Below, piece after piece: positions 11,704 to 21,990 of a stretch of DNA of 64,000 nucleotides. A program made the position numbers and the translations under genes. Numbering within the stretch: position 1 is the first letter of the stretch; each line of letters opens with the position of its first letter. Origin of the DNA: Craterostigma plantagineum (lineage: Eukaryota; Streptophyta; Magnoliopsida; Lamiales; Linderniaceae); contig JAPQWV010000299.1 of assembly GCA_027422505.1 (NCBI GenBank), positions 496,001 through 560,000 of the forward strand, in the 5' to 3' direction. The notes beneath the pieces were generated by a model, which was given only the letters and a program-made list of their open reading frames with translations, made no database searches and was not told where the DNA came from.

Positions 11704-12836
11704 TGACCAACACAAATCAAGAAGCCCTAGAAGCACTTGAGGCTGCAGTAATCCAAAGGGGCGTCGCTCGCATCGAGCTCAATACGCTAACATTTGTTCC
11801 ACCGATCGAGCAGGTCTTCCCAACAAGTCGATGGGCTGCCTTGATACCAAACAATCACATGGTGGACTTGGACAACTTTCGGTGCGATGCCCCCATCATC
11901 ATAGAGATCCTCAAAGGGCATCCCCTCCGAAACGCCCTCACTCATGGCGAGCCAGAAGCCCAAGTCTATCTCCAACAGTTCTGGCACACATTACAGATTG
12001 CTGGACCACACTACATCGCTTCAGCAATGTCCGCCGCAATCGATCAAGAAACCGTAGTCCTCACTCGCAAGATTGTCCAAGAAGTACTTCAACTCCCTGT
12101 CTACTCACCTTACGAACCACTTCCAACGCACGAACAACTCATCGAGGACATCGACAGATTGGGCTATCAAGCTGAAAACAAGAAGAAGAAAGGCCCACTC
12201 GTTCTCAGCGAAGTCACCACACGCAACCTACCTCAACCCTGGCGAACTCTGTACCTCCTACTGAACAAATGCATGTCAGGTAAACATGCTGGCCAGGACC
12301 GCGGGAACCACCAAATCCTTACCATCCTAACCGGCATCGCACACAACCGCAAGTACAACTACACTGATATCATCTGGATGGATCTTATCTCCATGATTCA
12401 ACGTCGCGATCGGGAAATTGCCAAGGACGTCAAGAACCGCTTCGTACCTTACATGCGATGGCTCCAAGCGCTCATCAAATGCTCGCTTGTTCTCCACCCG
12501 CATCCGCATCCGCCCGGCGAGTGAACATTTCGTGATTCCCGTTGTCGAGAACTTCGCCAAGAAAAACACTACGGCGAAAGATCGACATTCTATGATCATC
12601 CCGGACGAAGTACTTGCTTATGTCGACCCGACAAATCCGCACGTTCGAGAATATCGCACTTCCACCGCTTCATACCGCGAGAGTCCCCTACACATTGTCC
12701 CTACGGAGCAGACCAACCCCGCTGCTCCTAACCCCGGGACTAGCCAAAACCCCACCTCCACTACTAAAAAGTCATCGAGTCGCGTCGCATCCTCTTCCAC
12801 CCGCGTACCGAAAAACGGTCGCGCGAGGATGACGTA
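11704..12836 (+). pseudogene. Family copy 2, N-terminal domain (PWRTL/NKC type)
   Basis: I take the Met at 11,704 (MTNTNQEALEALEAAV) as the probable start because upstream codons are leader repeat. Visible blocks are RWAALIPNNH, APIIIEILKGHPLRNAL, QVYLQQFWHTLQIAG, VVLTRKIVQEVLQLPVY, then LPQPWRTLYLLLNKCMSGKH, YNYTDIIWMDLISMIQ and PYMRWLQALIKC. The frame ends at 12,524 after a frameshift, and the next frame (about 12,480-12,836) continues with MIIPDEVLAYVDPTNPH and a Ser/Thr/Pro-rich tail. The same order occurs in copy 1. No RT, integrase or protease motif is present. A gag-like structural role is possible but unproven. Confidence 0.65.
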
Positions 12837-14659
12837 AGCCGCACCACGGAGCGTCGATCAAAATGGAAAAACGATCGACCTCCTCAGTCACAAACAAGCC
12901 GAGCCCAACCCATAGGTGCAGGGGGTGATGTGTTCACCTCCCGAGTAGAAGACGTGGCACATGGCTCAACCATGCAAATGACCCCACCAATCCACTTATC
13001 CTTCTCTCAACAGGAAGATACTTCATTCCACGAGGAGCTACGTATGCCATCGACATCCCACTTGGAGATAGTCGATGTTGAAACAAGTAGTCCTCCGCCT
13101 CAGACTGCATCCTCTTCAATCACATCGAGTATAGTGCCCTCACTCCCCATAAGTTCATATGTTTCTAGGACACATACACATTTTACTGCACAACAGAGTC
13201 TTTGTGATTCTGTCGGAACGCTCGGTGATGTCTCTATGACTGAGAGCGGAAGACCTAGCACGGCCAACGTCACCACAACCGTGAGCCTAGGCATCAATCG
13301 TTTGAGTCTGTCTCATCGATGATGCCAACGGGAAGTCTTAGTGACCCCGTCTTTTCCCGTCTTGTGCAAACGGGCGGTCGATGGGCTCTCTTTTCCGACT
13401 CGGTGTCAGTTGGATTTCTTCGTGACTCCAACTTTACCCCGTTTCGTCACCGAGACCGCACTAGAGGCTCGTCTTCAAGAGTTTGCAAAGACTCTTGAGG
13501 CGTCCATCCTAGATAAAGTCTATGCGGGTCTCGAGGCGTCCACCCGCGACAATGGAAAAGGTGTGGCCCCAGAGACGCCACCACCAACGCAACATGTGGA
13601 CGTCGAAGCTGTTCTCGCCTCCATTACGGCAAAGGAGCTCTTCTACACCCTCCGAGCCCGGCTCGAATCAATGACAGTACTCGACGAGGAGGAACAGCAA
13701 ATGAGGACCATCATGACTCAGCCACTGACTTGCCGCGCTCAAGGCGAGTCTAGCGGGATCAGACGCAACGATCAAGACGATGATCATGATCGACGCGAGG
13801 GGGAGAATAGGCAGCAAGGGCAATCTCAAGGACTTGAGCAATCGATGCCGCCTTTCTCCTCTGCACCTGAAACGACACCCGCGACAGAAACCTCACACCC
13901 TACCAGCCAAAAATCCTATCCGATTAACCCCGAGTCACTAGCCAAGTCACCCTCACCACCACCTACTGTAACCGTCTCTGAAACTCTAATCATCACATCG
14001 ACATTAGAAACCACCACCGCACCCTCTCCACCCACCTTTTCGGAACCTCTAACTGTCACATCGACATTAGAGCCACCACCACATCTACGCCACCCGACAC
14101 CCAAATCATTCTCGCCAAAACCATCACCTCAATCGAGCCCCCGGAATCTCCACCACAACCATCCCCACAATCCACAACCTCCTCCGATGCAACACCCTCG
14201 CCATTACACAGCCCTACCCCTCTCAATCCCCCAATGTGGCTCCCGAGGACTACTACCACGCGCAGAATGAGATCGAGGCTTACATCTTCAACGATGAATG
14301 GCTTTACACATCCGCCGACGCAGTAGGAGCCAGGAAGTTGATGGAGAATGCTCGACGTCTGCTAAATGAAGCATCGCTTACGCTGATCAATACTGCAGAC
14401 AACGAGAGCGGGGAGGAGTACGAGGCTGAACCCGCCGAGATCGAGAAGCACAATAAGCTGAGGCTCCTGCTGCTCAACCGGATGTGATCACTGCGGATAA
14501 GACGGAAGCACCGTGGGAAAACAAGAAGATCACCGCACCATTCTAAGAAGAGATTAGGAAAAGGATCTGGCGGCGCAAGGAGCAGATCATCACGGTCTTC
14601 GATGAATACGAGCTGATGGATATCCAAAACTGGAGCGAGGAGAAGAAGAAGCTCTACCG
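12837..14659 (+). pseudogene. Family copy 2, low-complexity middle region
   Basis: Frames at 12,930-13,322, 13,341-14,270 and 14,236-14,487 join end to end by small frameshifts. The part near 13,440-13,700 is helical and charged (ALEARLQEFAKTLEA, ELFYTLRARLESM). The part at 13,850-14,230 is Pro/Ser/Thr-rich. The last part has YIFNDEWLYTSAD, KLMENARRLLNEA and EEYEAEPAEIEKH, shared with copy 1. One internal stop follows ITAPF near 14,545. Nucleotide blocks near 12,825-12,960 (GAGGATGACGTAAG, CCCGAGTAGAAG) recur on the minus strand of the nested element (27,470-27,600). Confidence 0.6.
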
Positions 14660-15313
14660 ATGGAGTCTTCTTTGCGCAAGTGCACAAAGCGGACGCTGTC
14701 AGATGAGGAGAACATCGTGCTTGAAATGAATCGGGCTCCCATCTGCAAAGTCACTGCCATTTGCCCTGAGTCGAAAGGACGTGTCCACTATCCAGTGTTC
14801 ACGGTTATGAGGCGAGATGAGAGCTACAGTGAACTGAGCGAGACAGACTTCAAGTTTTTGCGCCTGGGTGATCTGTACTGCATGCTGGATTCCATGAAGC
14901 AGTTCAGACTCATCCCCAGAGAGTCTGGACATCTCGTACAGGCTGAACCAGTCATTATGGGCTACGTGGCTCTCAAGAGGCACATGCTCCGACAGGTGAG
15001 ATTCTTCGCCTGCCACGATCTGCAAATGGCGGTGGAGCACAACCTAAAGAAAGTGAACCTGACTCGCCCATCTTTCAAGAACGCGGACGACTATCGAGAG
15101 GGCGATGTGATTGACGGAGATGATCCGGCGGTCGTCTACTCGAACTACAAAGGAAAGATGAGACTACTACGCTGTTTCGAAGTGGCAAAGTTCTCGGATG
15201 GGACACTCACCCTCATTCAAGACAAGCTCATGAGAATTTGTCGCATACTTTCAGAAGAAGACCCACTCTGCCGATCCAAATTCGCAAAGTTCATTGACGC
15301 TATAGCTGATTGA
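14660..15313 (+). CDS. Family copy 2, C-terminal FSDGTL domain ORF (217 aa)
   Basis: This uninterrupted frame ends 72 bp before the 3' LTR. Blocks are ICKVTAICPESKGRVHYPVF, LRLGDLYCMLDSMKQFRLI, GYVALKRHMLRQVRFFACHD, LQMAVEHNLKKVNLTRPSF, VVYSNYKGKMRLLR and VAKFSDGTLTLIQDKL. It aligns with copy 1 at 9,578-10,110. Similarity between two diverged copies points to past selection on the protein. It is probably the C-terminal end of the polyprotein broken upstream, so the Met at 14,660 need not be a natural start. No catalytic motif is recognised. Confidence 0.6.
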   Translation: MESSLRKCTKRTLSDEENIVLEMNRAPICKVTAICPESKGRVHYPVFTVMRRDESYSELSETDFKFLRLGDLYCMLDSMKQFRLIPRESGHLVQAEPVIMGYVALKRHMLRQVRFFACHDLQMAVEHNLKKVNLTRPSFKNADDYREGDVIDGDDPAVVYSNYKGKMRLLRCFEVAKFSDGTLTLIQDKLMRICRILSEEDPLCRSKFAKFIDAIAD

Positions 15314-15373
15314 ACACACACTCGCTGATCCACCATCACTACGCCCAAGATCCAAGACTCCCAACAATTGACA

Positions 15374-15385
15374 CAAAGGGGTGAT
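15374..15385 (+). other. Polypurine tract of copy 2
   Basis: CAAAGGGGTGAT immediately precedes the LTR start, as expected for plus-strand priming. Confidence 0.7.
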
Positions 15386-15685
15386 TGTTAGGATATTTTA
15401 GATATTGTGTCATTAGTTTACGTCTTGGGTTAGCTATTGTAATATCCTTTTAGCTTGGGCTTTGGACTAGATTGTAAATAGCTTAATCATTAGTGTTTGG
15501 GCCTTAATATACCTAGGGCTAATGTGGTATATATAAGGTTTTTCCAGCACTATTTTCGAGGTAATCAAAGATCAAAAGGCAAACCCTACTTTTCACACAA
15601 TACACACACTTTAAGGTGAGATCCTATCCCTTTTCATCCCATTCATGCCTCTTTGATTCCTTGTTTGGTGCAATACGGACCAACA
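15386..15685 (+). mobile_element. 3' LTR of family copy 2
   Basis: It begins TGTTAGGATATTTTAG and ends GGACCAACA (300 bp). GTGGTATATATAAGG near 15,518 is a good TATA box, and the layout parallels the other family LTRs. No matching 5' LTR is found upstream of 11,400, so the element appears 5'-damaged. Confidence 0.75.
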
Positions 15686-16032
15686 CAAACACTCAATTTA
15701 GCATAATCAATGCAAATTAGTTCAGTTTTCGAAAATTCAGATTAAGGCGCGAAGAACAAATCTTCAAAATTCGCCAAAATTTGTGGTTCGATCGAACGAA
15801 AACAAGCTCATATCAATTAGAAACATACAATTGAACCTCAACAGCAGCAAAACAAGTTGACTTATGAAACAATAGATCGAATTTCAGCTATGAACAGTCG
15901 CGTGTGAATAGTAACTCACGATGAACAGAAACTGCGATGAACAGTAACTCGCGAAAAAAAAAATGTTTCAAATTTCCAAAATTCAATCCTAGTTTCAATT
16001 CAAATCCTAACATGCTCAGCTTTTATACCAAT
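15686..16032. other. Non-coding stretch, probably leader of a minus-strand copia remnant
   Basis: No coding signal. Short repeats ATGAACAGTAACTCGCG / GTGAATAGTAACTCACG lie at 15,900-15,955. At 16,019-16,030 GCTTTTATACCA resembles, in reverse complement, a decayed initiator-Met primer site (TGGTATAAAAGC). Confidence 0.4.
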
Positions 16033-16430
16033 TGTTCGGTCCTCTAGTTATCAACTCTAAGATCCTATACTTCAATCCTAAGGCAATCGATTAGAATTGT
16101 ATGAAATCTAAGTTCGATCGAAAAACCTTCGTGAAGAACTCGAGAGAGAATGCGGTTAATGATTTTTGTGTTTCTCTCTCTAGAATAGGATTGTGAAGCC
16201 TTGACGATCAATTCAACTATTTCATGTATTCAATTCGGTGCATAAGTATTTATACCAAACAATACTTGTTATAAATACAACTAACTCCTAATCCAAGGAT
16301 ATATACGATAAAAGCACCAAATAACAAAGACAGCTGATAAAATCAAACCACCATTCTAAACAGTATTCTGCAGGCCATCACTGGCCTATCAAGATGTGAT
16401 CGTCGATGGCTATAACTAAAAAACGGCTTA
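16033..16430 (-). mobile_element. Possible decayed copia LTR (minus strand)
   Basis: TGTTCGGTCC at 16,033 follows a primer-site-like sequence after a 2-bp gap, the same spacing as at 29,621-29,637. Inside, AAGTATTTATACC near 16,245 could be a TATA region on the other strand. The far end is not identifiable and the coordinate is a guess. Confidence 0.35.
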
Positions 16431-16679
16431 CGTAAAAGAGATCAGTCGAATAAGGCACACACGTTTTTCGAGCTAGAGTACACATATATATGTGATGGCA
16501 TGCATTTATCTTGTGTTGATCGGTTCACTGTATAGCCATTTTTCCCTTTCTTGTTCGAAAACGAAAACCATCTTTTGACTATAGCACTCATATGGACTAA
16601 AAATAGATGGGCCCAAAAAATGAGCAAAGGCCGATTAGGCCCACAAAAAATACTTAGTCATAGAAAAGAATAGAAATAT
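16431..16679. other. Unassigned spacer
   Basis: No coding or repeat signal recognised. The sequence turns GC-richer at about 16,680, where gypsy gag begins. Confidence 0.3.
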
Positions 16680-16759
16680 GATCTGCAGGGCTCTCTAGAA
16701 GTATGGTAGCTCCCAGGCGAAGGGAAGCTTCTTCGAGACGATCCGTATGAAAAGAGTGG

Positions 16760-17700
16760 CGAGAAACCATGGACCAGGGAAACCATTGCCACGACCGCTC
16801 CACAGGGAACCTTGGGTATCTCCGCCTAGGGTCCCAAGGAGATTTACACCGCTACGAAACAACCGGAGGAGATCCTGAGCTTAGTAGGAAGACATCCAGC
16901 CATGAGAAGGCCCCAAGCCCGGACCTCAGGACCTTCTAAACCCCACTCTAATTTATACTGTCGTTACCGTAACGAATATGGTCACCACCTAACAATTATT
17001 TGAAGGATGAAATAGAGAGGCTCATCCAAGTAGAGCACTTGAAAGAGTTTGTTCGCCAAGGTCCCGAACCGTGTACCAGGGCAAACAAAAAAGAACCCGT
17101 AGGATCCGCGCCAAACAAAGGCAGGCCACCACCACCACCCCCGAACAAAGGAGCTCCTCCTAAACCCAGAGCTCCCATCCTCATAACAGTGGGAGGTCCC
17201 AGTGGGGGAGATTCCAACCGGGCCAGAAAAACTTACCCTAGAACAACTAAAGGTCCACAGCCAGGGGGATTGGTGGGACATACGGAGACCATGGCCGTGC
17301 AGCTCGGACCAGAAGATGAGATGCGTGTCACCAGGCTGCATAATGACGCCTTGGTGATCACGACAGACATCGCCGGATACGATGTGTCCAGAGTTTTCAT
17401 AGATGGGGGGAGCTCAGCGGACATTATGTTCCTAGATTGCTTCAAGAAAATGGACTTGGAGGTAAAACTCTATCCCATCTCCAAAGCTCATTGCCCGTAG
17501 GAATGGGGACAGAGCCAGTTCGAGTGGTGAAGATGATCGATTTCCTCATAGTCGACATCACATTCTCTTACAACGTAATCTTAGGCCGCCCCGCTATCAA
17601 CGAGTTCAGAGCTATCCCTTCCATATACCACCTAAAGATCAAGTTCCCCATAGGAGAACCCGTGGTAGAAATCTCAGGAGATCAACGAAGCTCCCGATAG
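16760..17700 (+). pseudogene. Gag end and aspartic protease of the Tat-like element
   Basis: A decayed zinc-knuckle region (YCRYRNEYGHH, Cys lost) precedes DEIERLIQVEHLKEFV, a hallmark gag C-terminal segment. A Pro-rich linker follows, then VITTDIAGYDVSRVFIDGGS, with DGGSSADIMF as the protease active-site region (usually DxGSS). The frame breaks near 17,440-17,500 and continues with FLIVDITFSYNVILGRP, the C-terminal half of the protease ending in ILGRP. The protein would process the Gag-Pol polyprotein. Confidence 0.75.
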
Positions 17701-17787
17701 TGCTACGCGAATGAAGTAAAGGCGGTGGCAAGAGAGAAGGAAGTGGTCGGGATAAAAGGATCAAAATAGAAGGGGGGACCCACGAGT

Positions 17788-18720
17788 TTGCAACTAGAAC
17801 CCGACGAGGAGTTTATCGACATCGAGTTGTATCCAGGCCAAAAGGGGAGAACCACAAAGATAGGAACACACCTGGAGGAACAGGCCACGAAAGAGCTGGT
17901 AGGATGCCTACAAAAAAATGCGGACTTATTCGCATTTTCTCCAAAGGACATGACCGGGATCCACCCGGTTATCGCCATACATCACCTGAACGTCCTGCCA
18001 GGAAGTCAGCCTGTCAAGCAGAGGCTCCGGTCATGTGAGCTGACACAACACAAATTCTGAAGGAGGAGGAAGATAAGCTATTCCAAGCAGGCCATATTAA
18101 GGAGGTCCAGTTCCCTACGTGGCTAGCTAACGTGGTCCTAGTGAAGAAGGAAAATGGGAAATGGAGGATGTTCATTGATTTCAGGGACATCAACAAGGCC
18201 TACCCTAAGGTCTACTACCCGCTGCCCCGAATCGATCAACTGGTGGACTCCACCTCCGGGTGTGAGGTCCTCAGCATGATGGACGCCTACCAGGGGTATC
18301 ATCAGGTTAGCCTGGACCCAGCTGATTTTGACAAAGTTTGTTTTGTGACTTCATGAGGGACGTACGGGTACATCAAGATGCCCTTTTGACTCAAGAATGC
18401 CGGAGCCACATACCAGCAAATGGTGGACAAAGTGTTTCAGCAACAGCTGGGCAGGAACATGGAGGTTTACGTAGACGATATGCTAGTAAAGTCCATACGC
18501 CTTGCTGACCATACACAGGACCTAGAAGAAGCCTTTGGAGCAATCAGGGGAAGTGGAATGAATCTTAACCCTGAGAAATGTGCATTCGGGGTAAGATTTG
18601 GTAAGTTCCTGGGATACATGGTGACATAGAGAGAGGCATCGAGATCAACCTAACCAAAGTGGAGGCCATTTTGGGGATGCAACCTCCTCAGGCTATTAAG
18701 GAGGTCTAAAAGTTAACACG
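17788..18720 (+). pseudogene. Reverse transcriptase of the Tat-like element
   Basis: Segments in order are [73 protein letters not shown] and MEVYVDDMLVKS, with the catalytic YVDD at about 18,468-18,479 intact, then LNPEKCAFGV. Stops at 18,354 and just before LKNAGAT, plus a frameshift near 18,060 and a stop at 18,627, inactivate it. RT makes cDNA from the element RNA. Confidence 0.8.
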
Positions 18721-19735
18721 GAGGTTAGCGGCCCTTAGCCAGTTCATCTCCCAATCAGTAAAGAGAAGCCTCCCGTTCTTCAAAGTGTTGCGAAAAACAA
18801 ACAGTTCGAATTGACTCAGGAGTGCCAGCAAGCCTTTGAAGAATTGAAGAAGTATCTCCACGACACGCCCCTCCTAACTAAACCACTAGCAGGAGATGAG
18901 TTGGTGTTGTATTTCTCCACGGGAGATCACGCAGTGATCTTCGTATTGCTGAAGGAAGCGGGGACCTCCGAGAAGCCTTTCTATTTTGTAAGCAAAGTGC
19001 TACTGGATGCCGAAATCATGTATTCCGAAATCGAGAAGGCCACGCTCACCGTGATGATATCCGTTCGGAAACTTCGGGCAAACTTCCTATCCCATAGGGT
19101 AAACGTGCGGACCAACTTCCCCCTGAAGCAAACATTGAGTCTACCGGACCTATCAAGCAGGATGGTGAAGTGGGCCATCGAACTTGGGGAGTATGATGTG
19201 GAGTTCGAGCGACGAGCAGCAGGCCCAGGCCCTCTTCGATTTTGTACTTGAAACCACCAAGGGACCACTGAAACAGCAATAGAAGGTGTATGTGGACGGG
19301 TCCGCCATCTCCCAAAGATCTGGAGCTGGGGTCCCCCTCATTACCCCTGAAGGAGGGGAGCTCCGCTTCGCCATAAAGTTCTAGTTCTAGGCCCCGAACA
19401 ACGAATCTGAGTACGAAGCCCTGATTCACGGCATGAGAATCGTGAAGGAAATGGGAGCACGGGATCTCATCTTATTCTCGGACTTGCAGTTGGTGGTACA
19501 ACAAATGAAGGTAAAATACGAAATAAAAGATGAAAAGATGATGGAGTATGTAAGGAAGGTAGAAGAATTAACTATAAATTTTGACTATTGCTAGATCGTG
19601 CAGGTCCCAAGGGAGGAGAACCACAAAGCCGATTACTTAGCCAAAGTAGCAAGCTCGGGTTCGACCATCAGGGAAAATGGTATCACCTACCTCATGGTAG
19701 AAAGGGAGGAAGCATGGGAGTTAGTGGCAAACATA
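18721..19735 (+). pseudogene. RNase H and second RNase H-like domain, Tat-like element
   Basis: The first domain (18,811-19,251) has TQECQQAFEELKKYL, LYFSTGDHAVIFVLLKE and YSEIEKATLTVMI, the usual gypsy RT-RNase H connection, with decayed catalytic positions. The second (about 19,285-19,690) has YVDGSAISQRSGAG, NNESEYEALIHGMRI, LILFSDLQLVVQQM and EENHKADYLAKVA, containing the D-E-D-D type positions of the archaeal-like RNase H found in Tat elements. Internal stops at 19,280, 19,384 and 19,594 break it. Confidence 0.7.
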
Positions 19736-19739
19736 TAAG

Positions 19740-20737
19740 GAATAGACGATTGGAGAGCTCCCATCGTGGCGATTCTAAGAGATACGGAAGGACAAAAAAG
19801 GATACAAATGCAGATTCTGCTTGTCGACGGCCGCTTATTTAAAAAATCCTTCGTGCATGCTTATGCATGTTGTCTCTGAAGAAGACGAAAAAATACTAGA
19901 TGAAATCCTTGTGTGCTGGGGATCATGCGGGATACAATCCTTAACAAGAAAGGCGATAAGGGCCGGATACTTCTGGCCCAGCCTCACCAAGGATGCAAGG
20001 GAGCTAGTCAAGAAGTGCGTCAATTGCCTAAAATTCGTACCACGGGTTCACGTTCCTGCTGAGGTCCTAGGGAGCATGCACTCTCCTTGCCCCTTCGACA
20101 AAAGGGGGATCGACATTGTCAGACCATTTCCCCATGGAGGCGCAAAAGAAGTTCATCATAGCCGTGGATTACTTTAGTAAGTGGGTCGAAGCCAAAGCTG
20201 TGGCCCGAATAGATGAAGAGAGAGTGATCGAGTTCCTATGAAAGAATATATGGTGCCGATACGTAGCTCCCCGGATCCTCGTTTCGGATATGGGACTCAA
20301 TTCTGTGGAGCTAAGTCATGGAGCTTCTGCAAAGGAATGAAAATCACCCAAAGATTTATGGCCGTAGGACATCCGAAAGCAAATGGGCAGGCTAAAGTCA
20401 CCAATCGTACCCTCCTCAGAGGAATCAAGGCCCGACTGGAGCGAGACGAGAACAAGTGGGTAGAGGCGCTAGATGTGATCCTTTGGGCCTACAGAACTAG
20501 CCATCATGAAGCCACATGATAAACTCCGTTCGAGTTAGGATCGGCCGCCGTAGTTTCCGCAGAGATCGGCATCGTGACCCATTTGAATATGACGTACGAT
20601 GAGCAGCAGAATTCACGATTAAGAAGGGAGTACCTTGACCTGATCGATGAAGTACGTGGTGAAGTCCAAGTAAGGATAGAGGGATATAATATCCGGTGAA
20701 GGCAATGTACGATAGAAAGGTCCAACACATTGACACG
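19740..20737 (+). pseudogene. Integrase of the Tat-like element (truncated)
   Basis: The zinc-binding region reads AIRAGYFWPSLTKDARELVK then CVNC, with the upstream His positions altered. The core has AVDYFSKWVEAKAV and, after frameshifts, AVGHPKANGQAKVTNRTLL...ILWAYRTSHHEAT. A stop follows at 20,517. The C-terminal part fades at AMYDRKVQH near 20,720, where a reversed copia LTR begins. Confidence 0.75.
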
Positions 20738-21857
20738 TAATAAGGCGGGCCAAACTCGTAGAGAATTACCAATTGAAGCGAGTGGCAGCTTTTCGTCCTT
20801 TTCTTCAACTACGACGATGGTGGTGGATGGCACTAGATTGACACGCCGACCTCGCGGTGCATCACAGATCCAATTCTCTAAAGACGGCTAGAGAGAATCG
20901 ATCCGTCGCTTCAGGAGAAGGTGAGTGCGTTTCGGTGTATTTTCATGCGCGTAAGTTGTTACTGATTTGGACGAGTGTTTCACCTTTTTTAGGATAGGGC
21001 ACGAAAGTTTTGGCCCATTAGCAAGCCTTTAATTTCGAATTTTAAGCCACGATCAAGTGAGATCTTTTTGCCATAAATATCTCTTTCCTTTTGATTCCAA
21101 ATCAGTTAAGGAAACAATCCATAATTACCCTTAATAACTTTAGATATTTACTCCAAATAGAATAAATATGGATTAAATATTCGAAACCATATAATTTCGA
21201 ATTTTCAGTTTAAAATAAATAATATTCCGAATATTTTTATTTCCATATTTATGCACATCAAATATGTAAATTTTGAAAGCACCCTCGTAGGCATATTTAG
21301 AAATTACGCTTAGTGTGAAATTCTGATTTTACCCTCAACCTTTTAAGCACTTAGCCAAGCCCAAGTCTTAAAGTTAGTTTCTTACGAAGTCTGACTTCGG
21401 TCTAATAAATGGCCCGAGGTCCATTAAGGCGCGTCCCAAAGGCCCAAGGGTTGTTAAGGCCCAAAACACTTTATCTCCATATCGGTACACATTGACGATC
21501 CTTTTTAAGCCCGACTCTCTAGGTTCAACTCAATCGGAAAGGGAGGAATCTAAGAGTCTCGTAGTTACCTAGCCAATCCCGCAGTACCCAGTCTTTATTC
21601 CAGAACCTTACTATAGATTATAGTACTACGTGTAAACACTTCAGCTGTGTCCCAATCACTTGAGAGCCATGGTCTATGTCAAACTTACTGAACTCGATTC
21701 TATGATAAAACAGAGATGAGGCAAATTACCAAACTACCCTCCATGTCTCACATGAGTTAATTAAATACACTGGCCAAGGATTTCGTAATTTACCGTCGCC
21801 GTCCCCATAAGACACTTGTCTCGATTACTTACGAGACTCTGAATCCATACTTGGCGG
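20738..21857 (-). mobile_element. Copia (Angela-like) LTR fragment
   Basis: The reverse complement matches about 5,770-6,900 of the LTR at 5,124-7,026. Shared blocks include GGCGTGACGATCTAGCGCCATCC-like sequence near 20,840, the TCTCTAAAGA region near 20,875 and ACTCTGAATCC...GGCGG at its right end. It lacks both LTR termini: the left joins the Tat-like integrase, the right is cut by another LTR at 21,858. Confidence 0.75.
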
Positions 21858-21990
21858 TGTTAGAAATATTTTATAGTGTTCAATTTCATTGTGTTTATCT
21901 TAGTTGGTTTGTATTTAATTAACGCTAGTTTGTAATATTCTAGTTCTTAGTTACTAGGGGTATAATATACCAACTAATGTAGTATATATG
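21858..21990 (+). mobile_element. LTR fragment related to the nested family element
   Basis: TGTTAGAAATATTTTATAG, then TGTTCAATTTCATTGTG, is close to the LTR start of the element at 25,801-29,971 read on its own strand. It stops after the TATA-like TAGTATATATG, where a different LTR begins at 21,991. The missing remainder was not found on the far side. Confidence 0.65.

Larger units (their letters stand above)
16680..20737 (+). mobile_element. Truncated Ty3/gypsy element, Tat-like lineage
   Basis: The order gag end, protease, RT, RNase H, second RNase H-like domain, integrase is Ty3/gypsy. The extra RNase H-like block after the first (YVDGSAISQRSGAG...NNESEYEALIHGM...) points to the Tat lineage (Ogre/Retand type). 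Many stops and frameshifts show it is dead. No LTR of its own is seen: the left end fades at about 16,680, and the right end is cut inside integrase by a copia LTR fragment at about 20,738. Confidence 0.8.

Noticed and set aside
12934..15040. Minus-strand frames over copy 2 (for example 14,699-15,040 and 14,304-14,687).
   Set aside because: They lie opposite the conserved plus-strand protein, and composition follows from the antisense of that protein.
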